From contig NZ_JAROCB010000001.1 in assembly GCF_030433675.1 (NCBI RefSeq), positions 305,323 through 369,322 of the forward strand: DNA of 64,000 nt, read 5' to 3'. This stretch comes from Leifsonia virtsii (lineage in GTDB: Bacteria > Actinomycetota > Actinomycetes > Actinomycetales > Microbacteriaceae). Below are positions 25,826 to 33,706 of this stretch, piece after piece (position 1 is the first letter of the stretch; each line of letters starts with the position of its first letter). A program made the translations under genes and the position numbers. The notes under the pieces were generated by a model, which was given only the letters and a program-made list of their open reading frames with translations, had not been told where the DNA came from and made no database searches.

Positions 25826-25913
25826 CGGAAGTGACAGATGTGAAAGGAGTTTACGTGATCGTAACAATTGCCCCCGCTTCTCCAACCGTCGCCACTCGTG
25901 GCACGCTTGTGGG

Positions 25914-26255
25914 GTGACCGAGCCCGTCCAGACCAGTGAATGGTTGACCGTCCCCGACCTCGTCGAGCAGTTGGGCCTGAGCGTGAGCCGGGTGCGCCGG
26001 CTCATCGAGGACCGCCATCTCGCCGCGAAGCGCATCGACGGGGTCCTCAAGGTCCCCGCCTCCTTCCTCCGCGACGGGCAGCCGCTCGGCGAGCTCCGCG
26101 GAACCCTGATCGTCCTCGCCGACGACGGCTTCAGCGACGATGAGGCGGTGGACTGGCTGCTCGCCCAGGAGGAGAGCCTCGGCACCTCGCCCATCGAGGC
26201 GCTGCGGGCCGGCCGCAAGGCGGAGGTCCGCCGGGTGGCGCAGGCCCTGGCCTGA
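25914..26255 (+). CDS. Winged-HTH DNA-binding protein, Rv2175c-like
   Basis: A 113-residue protein. An excisionase/MerR-like wHTH occupies residues ~8-50 ('EWLTVPDLVEQLGLSVSRVR', RLIEDRHLAAKR), followed by a C-terminal helical part ('GFSDDEAVDWLLAQEESLGT'). It corresponds to Rv2175c, a DNA-binding substrate of the kinase PknL in M. tuberculosis, where the two genes are adjacent. Here the LysM gene lies between it and the kinase. A threonine close to the N-terminus (residue 2 or 11) could be the phosphoacceptor; this is inference. GTG start; the DNA target is unknown. Confidence 0.85.
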   Translation: MTEPVQTSEWLTVPDLVEQLGLSVSRVRRLIEDRHLAAKRIDGVLKVPASFLRDGQPLGELRGTLIVLADDGFSDDEAVDWLLAQEESLGTSPIEALRAGRKAEVRRVAQALA

Positions 26256-26277
26256 GCGCCCGCTCTCACGCCCGCCG

Positions 26278-26348
26278 CGACTGCGGTGGTGCGGAACGAT
26301 CGCGGCCGCGCGCGCAGACGCAGACGTTCCGGGAGGCCGCGCTCGCGG
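26278..26348. repeat. 71-bp palindromic repeat, copy 1
   Basis: Aligns without gaps to 37759-37829 over 71 bases with 54 identities. The inner arms CGGAAC and GTTCCG are intact; the outer right arm is degraded compared with copy 2. It fills the gap between the convergent wHTH and polyprenyl synthase genes. Confidence 0.75.
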
Positions 26349-26354
26349 CGCGGG

Positions 26355-27485
26355 TCAGGCGCTGCGACGCGTGACCGTCACGGCGAGGTCGCGCAGCTGC
26401 GCCTTCGCGGCGGCGCCGAGCGGGGCTGCCTCGAGGGCGGCGATCGCGCGCGCGACGTTGTCGGCGATCATCCGCTCCACCAGCTCCACCGCCCCGGACT
26501 CCCGGATGGTGAGCTGCATCGTGCGGATCTGCTCCGGCGTGAGCTCGGGATCGCCGAGCAGTTCGTCGAGCGCCGCGCGGGCGCCGGACGGGATGGCCTG
26601 GCGGGTGAGGGCGATGAGCACCGTCCGCTTGCCCTCCCGCAGGTCGTCGCCGCTCGGCTTGCCGGTGACCTCGGCGTCGCCGAAGACGCCGAGCAGGTCG
26701 TCGCGCAGCTGGTAGGCGATCCCGAGGGGGAGGCCGAAGGAGCGCAGCGCATCCAGCTGACCGAGGGTGGCGCCGGCGAGGCTCGCGCCGATCAGCAGCG
26801 GCGACTCGATGGAGTACTTGGCCGACTTGTAGACGATCACGCGTTCCGCGCGCGCCAGCTGGTCGCCGTCCGGCCTCCCGGCCCAGCCGATCTCCTCGAA
26901 GATGTCGAGGTACTGGCCGGCGGTCACGTCGATCCGCATCCGGTTGAACTCGGCGCGGGCCGCCCGGCGGGCGGGGGCGCTGACTAGCTGGGTCAGGCCC
27001 TCGTCGAACAGCTCGTCGCTCAGGATCAGGAGCAGGTCGCCGAGCAGTGTCGCAGCCCCCGTGCCGAACGCGGCGCCGGAGCCGCCCCAGCCCTCCTCGT
27101 CGTGGAGCCGCTCGAACCGCTTGTGCGCGGCCGGAGCACCACGGCGGGTGTCGGAGTTGTCGATCAGGTCGTCGTGCACCAGGGCGGCCGCGTGGAACAG
27201 CTCGAGCGAGCTCGCGACCGAGACCACCGCGTCGAGCGCCCCTCCGGCCGTCACCGCCCCGGCGTCCTGGCCGTCGTCGCCCTCGTCGCCCGCGGTGCGG
27301 ACCGCCTGCCAGCCCCAGAAGCAGAACAGCGCCCGGAACCGCTTGCCGCCGCTGAGAAAATCCCTTGAGAAGGCCGCGACCGGAGAGAGCTCGTCGGCGA
27401 TGGAGACGAGAATGGAGGCACGTGCATCGAGGAATCCATCGATTCTGGACTGGATGAGGTCGACGAACCGGATGCTTTCTGACAC
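26355..27485 (-). CDS. Polyprenyl diphosphate synthase (IdsA-like)
   Basis: A 376-residue trans-prenyltransferase that extends isoprenoid diphosphates, probably to geranylgeranyl or longer chains. The first Asp-rich motif is DDLIDNSDTRRG (D105, D106, D109) and the second is RDDLLGVFGD. KRFRALF near residue 48 supplies the isopentenyl-diphosphate-binding basic residues. The chain-length-determining residues before the first motif are LELFHAAALVH, without bulky aromatics directly next to it. Position next to the Rv2175c-like gene equals idsA2 in mycobacteria. TAGGCT ends six bases before the GTG, so translation is probably leaderless. Confidence 0.92.
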   Translation of the reverse strand: MSESIRFVDLIQSRIDGFLDARASILVSIADELSPVAAFSRDFLSGGKRFRALFCFWGWQAVRTAGDEGDDGQDAGAVTAGGALDAVVSVASSLELFHAAALVHDDLIDNSDTRRGAPAAHKRFERLHDEEGWGGSGAAFGTGAATLLGDLLLILSDELFDEGLTQLVSAPARRAARAEFNRMRIDVTAGQYLDIFEEIGWAGRPDGDQLARAERVIVYKSAKYSIESPLLIGASLAGATLGQLDALRSFGLPLGIAYQLRDDLLGVFGDAEVTGKPSGDDLREGKRTVLIALTRQAIPSGARAALDELLGDPELTPEQIRTMQLTIRESGAVELVERMIADNVARAIAALEAAPLGAAAKAQLRDLAVTVTRRSA

Positions 27486-27562
27486 ACGCCTAGCCTAGCC
27501 AGACCGGCGAGGTTAGAATCAGGCTCACCTAGCCTCGAACCCACGGAAAGAGGGGGATACGG

Positions 27563-27943
27563 ATGCCGCTTTCGGAACACGAGCAGCGCCTCCTCGAAGA
27601 GATGGAACGCAGTCTCTACCAGAACGACGCAGACTTCGTCGCAAAGGTGGGAGGGAAGCGAGCGAGGCCGGCCTACCGGTCGATCGTGCTCGGCATCCTG
27701 CTCGCCGTCGTCGGCGTCATCGTCCTCGTCGTCGGCGTCTGGTTCCAGCAGCCCCTCGTGGGCATCCTCGGTTTCGTCGTCATGTTCGCCGGCGTGCTCG
27801 TCGCCATCGCCCCCGGCAAGCGCGTCGCCGCGGAGCCGGGCGCCCCGGAGCCGAAGCGGGCGAAGGCGCGCGGAGGCCAGAACGGCTTCATGGACCGCAT
27901 GAACGACCGCTGGGACAAGCGCAACGAGGGCGGAGAGGGCTGA
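27563..27943 (+). CDS. DUF3040 membrane protein
   Basis: A 126-residue protein found just upstream of mraZ in many Actinobacteria. The conserved head is MPLSEHEQRLLEEMERSLY, followed by a basic stretch and two transmembrane helices (~residues 43-63 and 68-88). The tail is basic and hydrophilic. The function is unknown; the steady link to the division cluster hints at an envelope role. AGAGGGGG precedes the ATG, and TTAGAAT around 27512-27518 may be the -10 of its promoter. Confidence 0.85.
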   Translation: MPLSEHEQRLLEEMERSLYQNDADFVAKVGGKRARPAYRSIVLGILLAVVGVIVLVVGVWFQQPLVGILGFVVMFAGVLVAIAPGKRVAAEPGAPEPKRAKARGGQNGFMDRMNDRWDKRNEGGEG

Positions 27944-27974
27944 CCCCTCCACTTCCCTCCCCACACTTCCTGTA

Positions 27975-28004
27975 AGGGCCGATCGATTCCGATCGGCCCT
28001 TTTT
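27975..28004 (+). terminator. Rho-independent terminator after the DUF3040 gene
   Basis: An 11-bp stem (AGGGCCGATCG at 27975-27985 with 27990-28000), loop ATTC, and a run of five T (28000-28004). This is a canonical intrinsic terminator. It insulates the dcw cluster from the DUF3040 gene. Confidence 0.92.
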
Positions 28005-28029
28005 CGCGCGCTCCGGCGCTCCCGGGCCC

Positions 28030-28140
28030 TCCACTTCCCTCCACCCCCGAGTTCCGCGTGATTCCGCGGCTTGACGCCCCCATTTCGGGGCAATATGGCC
28101 GCATTGCTTCAATTTGTGGATGGAAGTGGAGTAAAGTGGA
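28030..28140. promoter_or_regulatory. Putative MraZ operator boxes upstream of mraZ
   Basis: GTGGA occurs at 28116-28120, 28126-28130 and 28136-28140, exactly 10 bases apart, in front of mraZ. Two inverted copies (TCCAC at 28030-28034 and 28040-28044) are also 10 bases apart, and one more is at 27948-27952. MraZ proteins are known to bind tandem GTGGG-like boxes of 10-base period near their own promoter, so autoregulation of the dcw cluster is likely. Confidence 0.65.
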
Positions 28141-28182
28141 GGCACACCGCAACCTGGGCCGGGAGAGTGGGGGTGGCAGCCG

Positions 28183-28614
28183 ATGTTCCTCGGTACGCAT
28201 GCCCCCAAGCTCGACGAGAAAGGGCGCATCATCCTGCCGGCCAAGTTCCGGGATGAGCTCGAGTCCGGTCTCGTCCTCACCCGGGGTCAGGAGCACTGCG
28301 TCTACGTCTTCTCGAAGGCGGAGTTCGAGTCGCTCCACGAGAAGATCCGCCAGGCGCCGGTGACCAGCAAGCAGGCCCGCGATTACCTGCGCGTCTTCCT
28401 CTCGGGGGCGAGCGCGGAGGTGCCGGACAAGCAGAACCGGGTGACCATCCCGGCCTCGCTCCGGACGTACGCGGGACTCGATCGCGACCTCGTCGTGATC
28501 GGCGCGGGCAGCCGCGCGGAGATCTGGGACGCCCAGGCGTGGGAGACCTACCTGGCGGAGCAGGAAGCAGCGTTCGCGAACACGGAGGAGGAGGTGATCC
28601 CGGGACTCTTCTGA
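28183..28614 (+). CDS. mraZ: Transcriptional regulator MraZ
   Basis: A 143-residue protein of two AbrB-like halves. The first half begins '[20 protein letters not shown]' and the second has '[20 protein letters not shown]'; both contain the DxxGRxxxP-type signature. MraZ is the conserved first gene of the dcw cluster; it binds repeats upstream of itself and regulates the cluster. Three 10-base-phased GTGGA boxes lie 43-67 bases upstream of this ATG. Normal length. A 113-base gap with a hairpin separates it from rsmH. Confidence 0.95.
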   Translation: MFLGTHAPKLDEKGRIILPAKFRDELESGLVLTRGQEHCVYVFSKAEFESLHEKIRQAPVTSKQARDYLRVFLSGASAEVPDKQNRVTIPASLRTYAGLDRDLVVIGAGSRAEIWDAQAWETYLAEQEAAFANTEEEVIPGLF

Positions 28615-28649
28615 CGCGCGTCCCTGGCGCCGGACTCCCAGCCATACGC

Positions 28650-28675
28650 CCTGACACCACTTCCCCGGTGTCAGG
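28650..28675 (+). terminator. Hairpin in the mraZ-rsmH gap
   Basis: CCTGACACC (28650-28658) pairs with GGTGTCAGG (28667-28675) around an 8-base loop, 35 bases after mraZ. It lacks a T-run. It could be a partial terminator or attenuator that sets the ratio of mraZ to the rest of the cluster. Confidence 0.4.
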
Positions 28676-28727
28676 TCGGGATGGATGGGGATCCGGGATC
28701 AGGGCCCGCGGATCGTCCCGAACGGCC

Positions 28728-29708
28728 ATGAGCGACAACGACCACATCCACACCCCCGTCCTGCTCGAGCGCTGCATCGAACTGCTGGGCCCGGCGCTCG
28801 CGAAGCCCGGCGCCGTCTTCGTCGACGCCACCCTCGGGATGGGCGGCCACTCCGCCGGCATCCTGGAGCGGTTCCCGGAGGCGATCCTCGTCGGGCTCGA
28901 CCGCGACCCGGAGGCGCTCGCCATCGCCGGGCAGCGCCTGGAGCGCTTCGGCGACCGCGTTCACCTCGTGCACACCGTCTACGACGGCATCCGGGAGGCG
29001 GTGGAAGGTGAGGGCTTCGACCACATCGACGGCGTGCTGTTCGACCTCGGCGTCTCCTCGCTCCAGCTCGACCGGGTGGAGCGCGGCTTCTCCTACTCGA
29101 AGGACGCTCCGCTCGACATGCGCATGGACTCGACGAGCGAGCTGACCGCCGAGACCGTGCTCGCCGAGTACTCCGAGGCCGACCTCCGCCGCATCTTCCG
29201 CGACTACGGCGAGGAGAAGCTCGCCGGCCGGTACGCCGCCCGCATCGTGGAGGCGCGCGAGACGCAGCCGCTGGTGCGCTCCGGCCAGCTGGTCGACCTG
29301 ATCACCAAGGCCACCCCGGTCGCGGTGCAGCGGCAGGGGCACCCGGCGAAGCGCGTGTTCCAGGCCCTGCGCATCGAGGTCAACCAGGAGCTCGCGGTGC
29401 TGGAGCGCGCCATCCCGGCCGCCATCGACCTGCTCGCCGTCGGCGGGCGCATCGTCGTGGAGGCCTACCAGTCGCTCGAGGACCGCATCGTGAAGCGCGA
29501 GCTGCAGAAGCGGTCGACCTCCAGCGCCCCGGCGGGACTGCCGGTCGAGCTGCCCGAGCACCGGCCGGAGCTCACGCTCCTGATCCGCGGCGCCGAGCTC
29601 GCGGACGACGACGAGAAGGCCGCCAACCCCCGCGCCACCCCGGTGCGGCTGCGGGCGGCCGAGCGGGTGCGGCCCGCATCCACCACATCCGACACGAGGA
29701 GGCGCTGA
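28728..29708 (+). CDS. rsmH: 16S rRNA (cytosine(1402)-N(4))-methyltransferase
   Basis: A 326-residue SAM-dependent enzyme that methylates N4 of C1402 in 16S rRNA. The N-terminus 'HTPVLLERCIELL' and the SAM loop 'VFVDATLGMGGHS' are followed by 'VLFDLGVSSLQLDRVERGFS' and 'PAKRVFQALRIEVNQELAVL', all hallmarks of RsmH (MraW). The reading frame is open farther upstream, but the ATG at 28728 gives the family N-terminus. The stop overlaps the ftsL-like start by one base (TGATG). Confidence 0.95.
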   Translation: MSDNDHIHTPVLLERCIELLGPALAKPGAVFVDATLGMGGHSAGILERFPEAILVGLDRDPEALAIAGQRLERFGDRVHLVHTVYDGIREAVEGEGFDHIDGVLFDLGVSSLQLDRVERGFSYSKDAPLDMRMDSTSELTAETVLAEYSEADLRRIFRDYGEEKLAGRYAARIVEARETQPLVRSGQLVDLITKATPVAVQRQGHPAKRVFQALRIEVNQELAVLERAIPAAIDLLAVGGRIVVEAYQSLEDRIVKRELQKRSTSSAPAGLPVELPEHRPELTLLIRGAELADDDEKAANPRATPVRLRAAERVRPASTTSDTRRR

Positions 29709-30388
29709 TGAGCAGCACCCTGGCCGACGCCGTCACGGTCACCGCCCGCCGGCGCCCCGCCGCCCTGTGGACCGGCGCCGCCACCGCGGCGGCGCTGCCC
29801 GTCGAGGAGCCGCGCGAGCAGCACGAGCTCCGCGACCGGGAGTCGCGGCGCAGCCACCTCGAGGTCGTGCCGTCGCGCTCGCAGCGCCGGGCGCGACCGC
29901 GCGCCCTCTACGCCGGCATCGCGGTCGGCACGCTGCTCGCGATCGTCGTCGCCCAGCTGCTGCTGAGCATCGGGATCTCGCAGGGCGCGTACCAGCTGAA
30001 CTCGCTTCAGGCGAAGCAGACGCAGCTGCAGCGGTCGTACCAGGCCGTGTCCGAAGACCTCGGCCGCGTGTCCTCGCCGCAGAACCTCGCGGCCAACGCG
30101 AACGCCCTCGGCATGGTGAGCAACAGCAGCCCGGCGTACCTGCGGCTGTCCGACGGCGCCGTGCTCGGCGCCCCGGTGGCGGCGAGCGGCGCGGCGGGGA
30201 CCGTGACCGGCGGCCAGGGCAACCTGGTGCCGAACTCGCTGCTGGCCGGCGTCCCGCTGGTCACGCAGCCTGGGCAGACCGCCACGCCGCAAACTGGGAA
30301 TTCCGCCTCCACGGGTGCGGCGAACGCGCCGCAGCAGAAGCCGACCGTACCGTTGCAGGGAGCGTTGCCGACCCCGGTGACGCACTGA
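29708..30388 (+). CDS. ftsL: FtsL-like division protein
   Basis: A 226-residue bitopic membrane protein between rsmH and ftsI, the standard place of ftsL. The cytoplasmic N-terminus (~75 residues) is hydrophilic, one transmembrane helix follows (~77-98, 'LYAGIAVGTLLAIVVAQLLL'), then a short coiled-coil stretch ('YQLNSLQAKQTQLQRSYQAV'). The last ~90 residues are a low-complexity Ala/Gly/Pro/Thr tail. Sequence identity in this family is low, so assignment rests on topology and position. Starts inside the rsmH stop. Confidence 0.8.
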   Translation: MSSTLADAVTVTARRRPAALWTGAATAAALPVEEPREQHELRDRESRRSHLEVVPSRSQRRARPRALYAGIAVGTLLAIVVAQLLLSIGISQGAYQLNSLQAKQTQLQRSYQAVSEDLGRVSSPQNLAANANALGMVSNSSPAYLRLSDGAVLGAPVAASGAAGTVTGGQGNLVPNSLLAGVPLVTQPGQTATPQTGNSASTGAANAPQQKPTVPLQGALPTPVTH

Positions 30389-30407
30389 CGACGGGACGGA
30401 CGCGGGC

Positions 30408-32150
30408 ATGGTCGGCAAGAAGATGCTGCGGCGGCGGACCGCGGTCACGGTCCTGGCCGTCGCCGCGACCGTCGGCATCCTCGGCGCCAAGCTGGTCGAC
30501 ATCCAGGTGGTGCGCGCCGATGAGCTGCAGAAGGAGTCGGTGAACGCCAAGGAGGTGTCGACGCCGCTGCTCGGCAACCGCGGCGACATCGTCGACGCCG
30601 ACGGCAAGGTCCTGGCGACCACCATCTACACCTACACGGCGGCCGCGTCGCCGAAGGACGCCATCGCGGGCGGCCGGGAGAAGATGGTCGAGGCCGCGGC
30701 GAAGATCGGCGCCATCACCGGCCAGGGCGGCGACGCCGTCGTGGCGCTCATCGACGGCGCCCTCAAGGACAACCCCAAGTCGCAGTACGTGCTGATCAAG
30801 TCCGGGATGGACGTCGGCACCTTCGACAAGCTCGACAAGCTCCCGTACCCGTGGCTGACCTTCACCAAGAAGCAGGCCCGCAGCTACCCGAACGGCGCGG
30901 TCGCGGGCAACCTGCTCGGCTTCCTCTCCCAGGGCGGCGACGAGGGTCTGGAAGCCAGCGAGAACGGCTGCCTGGCGGGAGAGAACGGCGAGGAGACCTA
31001 CCAGCGTGGCGCGGACGGGGTCGCGATCCCGGGCAGCACCGTCGTGCGGAAGCAGGCGAAGGACGGCGGGACCCTCAAGCTGACGATCGACAGCGACCTG
31101 CAGTGGTTCGCCGAGCAGACGCTGGCCCAGCAGGTGAGCGCGACCGGGTCCAAGTTCGGCTTCGTCACGGTCGCCGAGGCGAAGACGGGCAAGGTCAAGG
31201 CGATCGCCCAGTGGCCGTCCCTCGACCCCAACAACATCGACGCCACCGACCCGTCGTACTGGCGGCTCCAGTCGCTCACCGACCCGCGCGAGCCGGGGTC
31301 GACGTTCAAGGCGCTGACCGCGGCGATGCTGATCGACCAGGGCAAGGCGTCGCCGACGAGCCAGGTGCTCGCGCCGTACCAGTGGAAGTCGGGCAACGGC
31401 GCCGACCTGCACGACTCCGGGTACCACGCGCCGCTGCGGCTGACGCTCACGGGCGTCCTGATGATGTCCTCCAACACGGGCATGTCGCAGCTGGGCCGCG
31501 CGCTCAGCGACCAGACCCGGTACGACTACATGAAGAAGTTCGGGATCGGCAGCCCGACCGGCCTTCCGTACCCCGGCGACTCGGCCGGCGAGCTGCACCC
31601 CGTGAAGGACTGGGACGACCAGACCAAGTACGCCACGATGTTCGGCCAGGGCGTCTCCGCGACCCAGCTGCAGATGGTCGGGGCGTACCAGGCGCTGGCG
31701 AACGGCGGCAACCGCATCCCGTTGTCGCTGGTCGAGGGCTGCCAGCACCCCGACGGCTCGGTCACCGACGTCCCGAGCGCCAAGCAGACCCCCGTCGTCT
31801 CGGCGCAGGCCGCCTCCACGACCCTCGGGATGATGGAGTCGGTGGTGACGCAGGGCGAGCTCAAGAAGCAGCTGCAGATCCCCGGCTACCGCGTCGCCGC
31901 GAAGACCGGAACGGCCCAGCAGCCCGACGGCAAGGGCGGCTACCTGCCCTCGTACTACGTGTCGGTCATGGGCGTCGCGCCGGTGGACGATCCGCAGTAC
32001 GTCGTTTCGGTCAACCTCGGGTTCCCGACTACCATTACTTCGTCGGCAGCCGCCGCTCCGCTGTTCCACACGATCATGAGTCAGGTGCTGAAGACCTACC
32101 GGGTGAAGCCCTCGACGTCGAGCCCGGCCGACTACCCTCCGTACTACTGA
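30408..32150 (+). CDS. ftsI: Peptidoglycan D,D-transpeptidase FtsI (PBP3)
   Basis: A 580-residue class B penicillin-binding protein, the septal transpeptidase. A short cytoplasmic N-terminus and one membrane helix (~10-30) precede the pedestal domain; 'GNRGDIVDADGKVLAT' is the usual post-anchor motif. The transpeptidase active site is complete: S298-T-F-K (catalytic serine), S354-S-N and K499-T-G. No PASTA repeats follow. The ATG lies 20 bases after ftsL. Its product acts with FtsW and the FtsQ/FtsL proteins encoded nearby. Confidence 0.95.
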   Translation: MVGKKMLRRRTAVTVLAVAATVGILGAKLVDIQVVRADELQKESVNAKEVSTPLLGNRGDIVDADGKVLATTIYTYTAAASPKDAIAGGREKMVEAAAKIGAITGQGGDAVVALIDGALKDNPKSQYVLIKSGMDVGTFDKLDKLPYPWLTFTKKQARSYPNGAVAGNLLGFLSQGGDEGLEASENGCLAGENGEETYQRGADGVAIPGSTVVRKQAKDGGTLKLTIDSDLQWFAEQTLAQQVSATGSKFGFVTVAEAKTGKVKAIAQWPSLDPNNIDATDPSYWRLQSLTDPREPGSTFKALTAAMLIDQGKASPTSQVLAPYQWKSGNGADLHDSGYHAPLRLTLTGVLMMSSNTGMSQLGRALSDQTRYDYMKKFGIGSPTGLPYPGDSAGELHPVKDWDDQTKYATMFGQGVSATQLQMVGAYQALANGGNRIPLSLVEGCQHPDGSVTDVPSAKQTPVVSAQAASTTLGMMESVVTQGELKKQLQIPGYRVAAKTGTAQQPDGKGGYLPSYYVSVMGVAPVDDPQYVVSVNLGFPTTITSSAAAAPLFHTIMSQVLKTYRVKPSTSSPADYPPYY

Positions 32151-32152
32151 AA

Positions 32153-33706
32153 GTGAGCCCCGTGACAGGACCGGCGCCCTCTTCCCTGCGCCCCGAGCAT
32201 CCCGTCGCCCGCCCGCTCGCCCAGCTGGTAGCGGAGTTCGGGCTTGACTCGCGCGGCGACCTCGACGGAGTCGAGGTGACCGGAGCCGCCCTGGCGAGCT
32301 CCGCCGTCGAGCCCGGCGACCTCTACGTCGGCGTCCCCGGACGCAACGTCCACGGCGCGAGCTACTCGACGGCCGCCGCCGAGGCGGGCGCGGTCGCCGT
32401 GCTCACCGACGAGGAGGGTGCGGCGCTGGCGGAGGAGTCCGGCCTGCCGGTCATCGTCACGCCCGACCCGCGGGCCGCGCTCGGCGCGGTGTCCGCCTGG
32501 ATCTACCGCACCGACGAGAACTCGGCGACGCTGTTCGGCGTCACCGGCACCAACGGCAAGACCTCGGTCGTGTACCTCCTGAACGCGATCCTCGGCCAGC
32601 TCGGGGTCGTCTCCGGCCTCAGCTCCACGGCCGAGCGGCGCATCGGCGACACCGTCATCACGAGCAAGCTGACCACCCCGGAGGCGAGCGAGCTGCACGC
32701 GCTTCTCGCCCGCATGCGCGAGGAGGGGGTCCGTGCCGCCGCGATCGAGGTGTCGGCCCAGGCGCTCACTCGCCACCGCGTCGACGGGATCGTGTTCGAC
32801 GTCGTCGGCTTCACGAACCTGAGCCACGACCACCTGGACGACTATGCGGCGATGGACGACTACTTCGCCGCCAAACTGGAGCTGTTCCAGCCCGACCGCG
32901 CGCGCCGCGGCGTCGTGACGGTCGACTCCGAGTGGGGTCATGCGCTCGTCGAGCAGTCGCGCATCCCCGTCGCCACCCTGTCCGGTTCGGCCGGTTCCGA
33001 CGCCGAGTGGACGCTGACCGTGCTGGAGGAGACCCTCGCCAGCACCCGGTTCAGCCTGGAAGGCCCGGACGGCCGTGGCCTGGAGACCAGCATCCCGCTG
33101 CTCGGCGCCTACAACGCGGCGAACGCCGCCCTCGCCATCGTCATGCTGGTGGAGTCGGGGTACGACCTCGACGCGATCGGCGCTGCGCTGGAGCGCGACG
33201 GCGGCATCGACGCCTACATCCCGGGCCGCGCGGAGCGGCTCTCCGGCGACCGCGGGCCGGTCGTCTTCATCGACTACGGCCACAGCCCGGACGCGTTCCT
33301 CTCCACCCTGAGCGCCCTGCGCAAGGTGACGGACGGCCGCATCGTGATGGTGTTCGGCGCCGACGGCGACCGCGACACCACCAAGCGCACCGACATGGGC
33401 GCGATCGCCGCCCGCGGCGCGGACGCCGTGGTCATCACCGACTTCCACCCGCGCTGGGAGGACCCGGCCGCCATCCGCGCCGCCCTGCTGGAGGGCGCCC
33501 GCGCGGCCGTGCCGGACGGCGAGCTGTACGAGGTGCCGGACCCGCGCGCCGCGTTCCGCAAGGCCCTCTCGCTCGCGGGCGAGGGCGATGTGGTGCTGTA
33601 CGCCGGCCCGGGCCACGAGGACTACCAGGAGGTGGCCGGCCAGCGCCTGCCGTACTCCGCCCGCGAGGACGTGCGCCTCGCCCTGCGAGAGGCCGGGTGG
33701 CTGTAA
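32153..33706 (+). CDS. murE: UDP-N-acetylmuramyl tripeptide synthetase MurE
   Basis: A 517-residue Mur ligase that adds the third (diamino) amino acid to UDP-MurNAc-L-Ala-D-Glu. The ATP loop is [10 protein letters not shown], 'LTTPEASELHALLARMREEG' is the conserved following block, and the catalytic region has 'TNLSHDHLDDYAAMDDYFAA'. The diamino-acid motif, DNPR in diaminopimelate enzymes, reads D430-F-H-P-R434 here, so the substrate is probably not diaminopimelate. GTG at 32153 is two bases after ftsI; a second in-frame GTG at 32162 is possible. Confidence 0.93.
   Translation: MSPVTGPAPSSLRPEHPVARPLAQLVAEFGLDSRGDLDGVEVTGAALASSAVEPGDLYVGVPGRNVHGASYSTAAAEAGAVAVLTDEEGAALAEESGLPVIVTPDPRAALGAVSAWIYRTDENSATLFGVTGTNGKTSVVYLLNAILGQLGVVSGLSSTAERRIGDTVITSKLTTPEASELHALLARMREEGVRAAAIEVSAQALTRHRVDGIVFDVVGFTNLSHDHLDDYAAMDDYFAAKLELFQPDRARRGVVTVDSEWGHALVEQSRIPVATLSGSAGSDAEWTLTVLEETLASTRFSLEGPDGRGLETSIPLLGAYNAANAALAIVMLVESGYDLDAIGAALERDGGIDAYIPGRAERLSGDRGPVVFIDYGHSPDAFLSTLSALRKVTDGRIVMVFGADGDRDTTKRTDMGAIAARGADAVVITDFHPRWEDPAAIRAALLEGARAAVPDGELYEVPDPRAAFRKALSLAGEGDVVLYAGPGHEDYQEVAGQRLPYSAREDVRLALREAGWL

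Noticed and set aside
25762..25913. A ydaO-type (c-di-AMP) riboswitch before the LysM gene
   Set aside because: Such riboswitches often precede wall hydrolase genes in Actinobacteria, but the predicted leader is only ~29 bases and I could not identify the conserved core.
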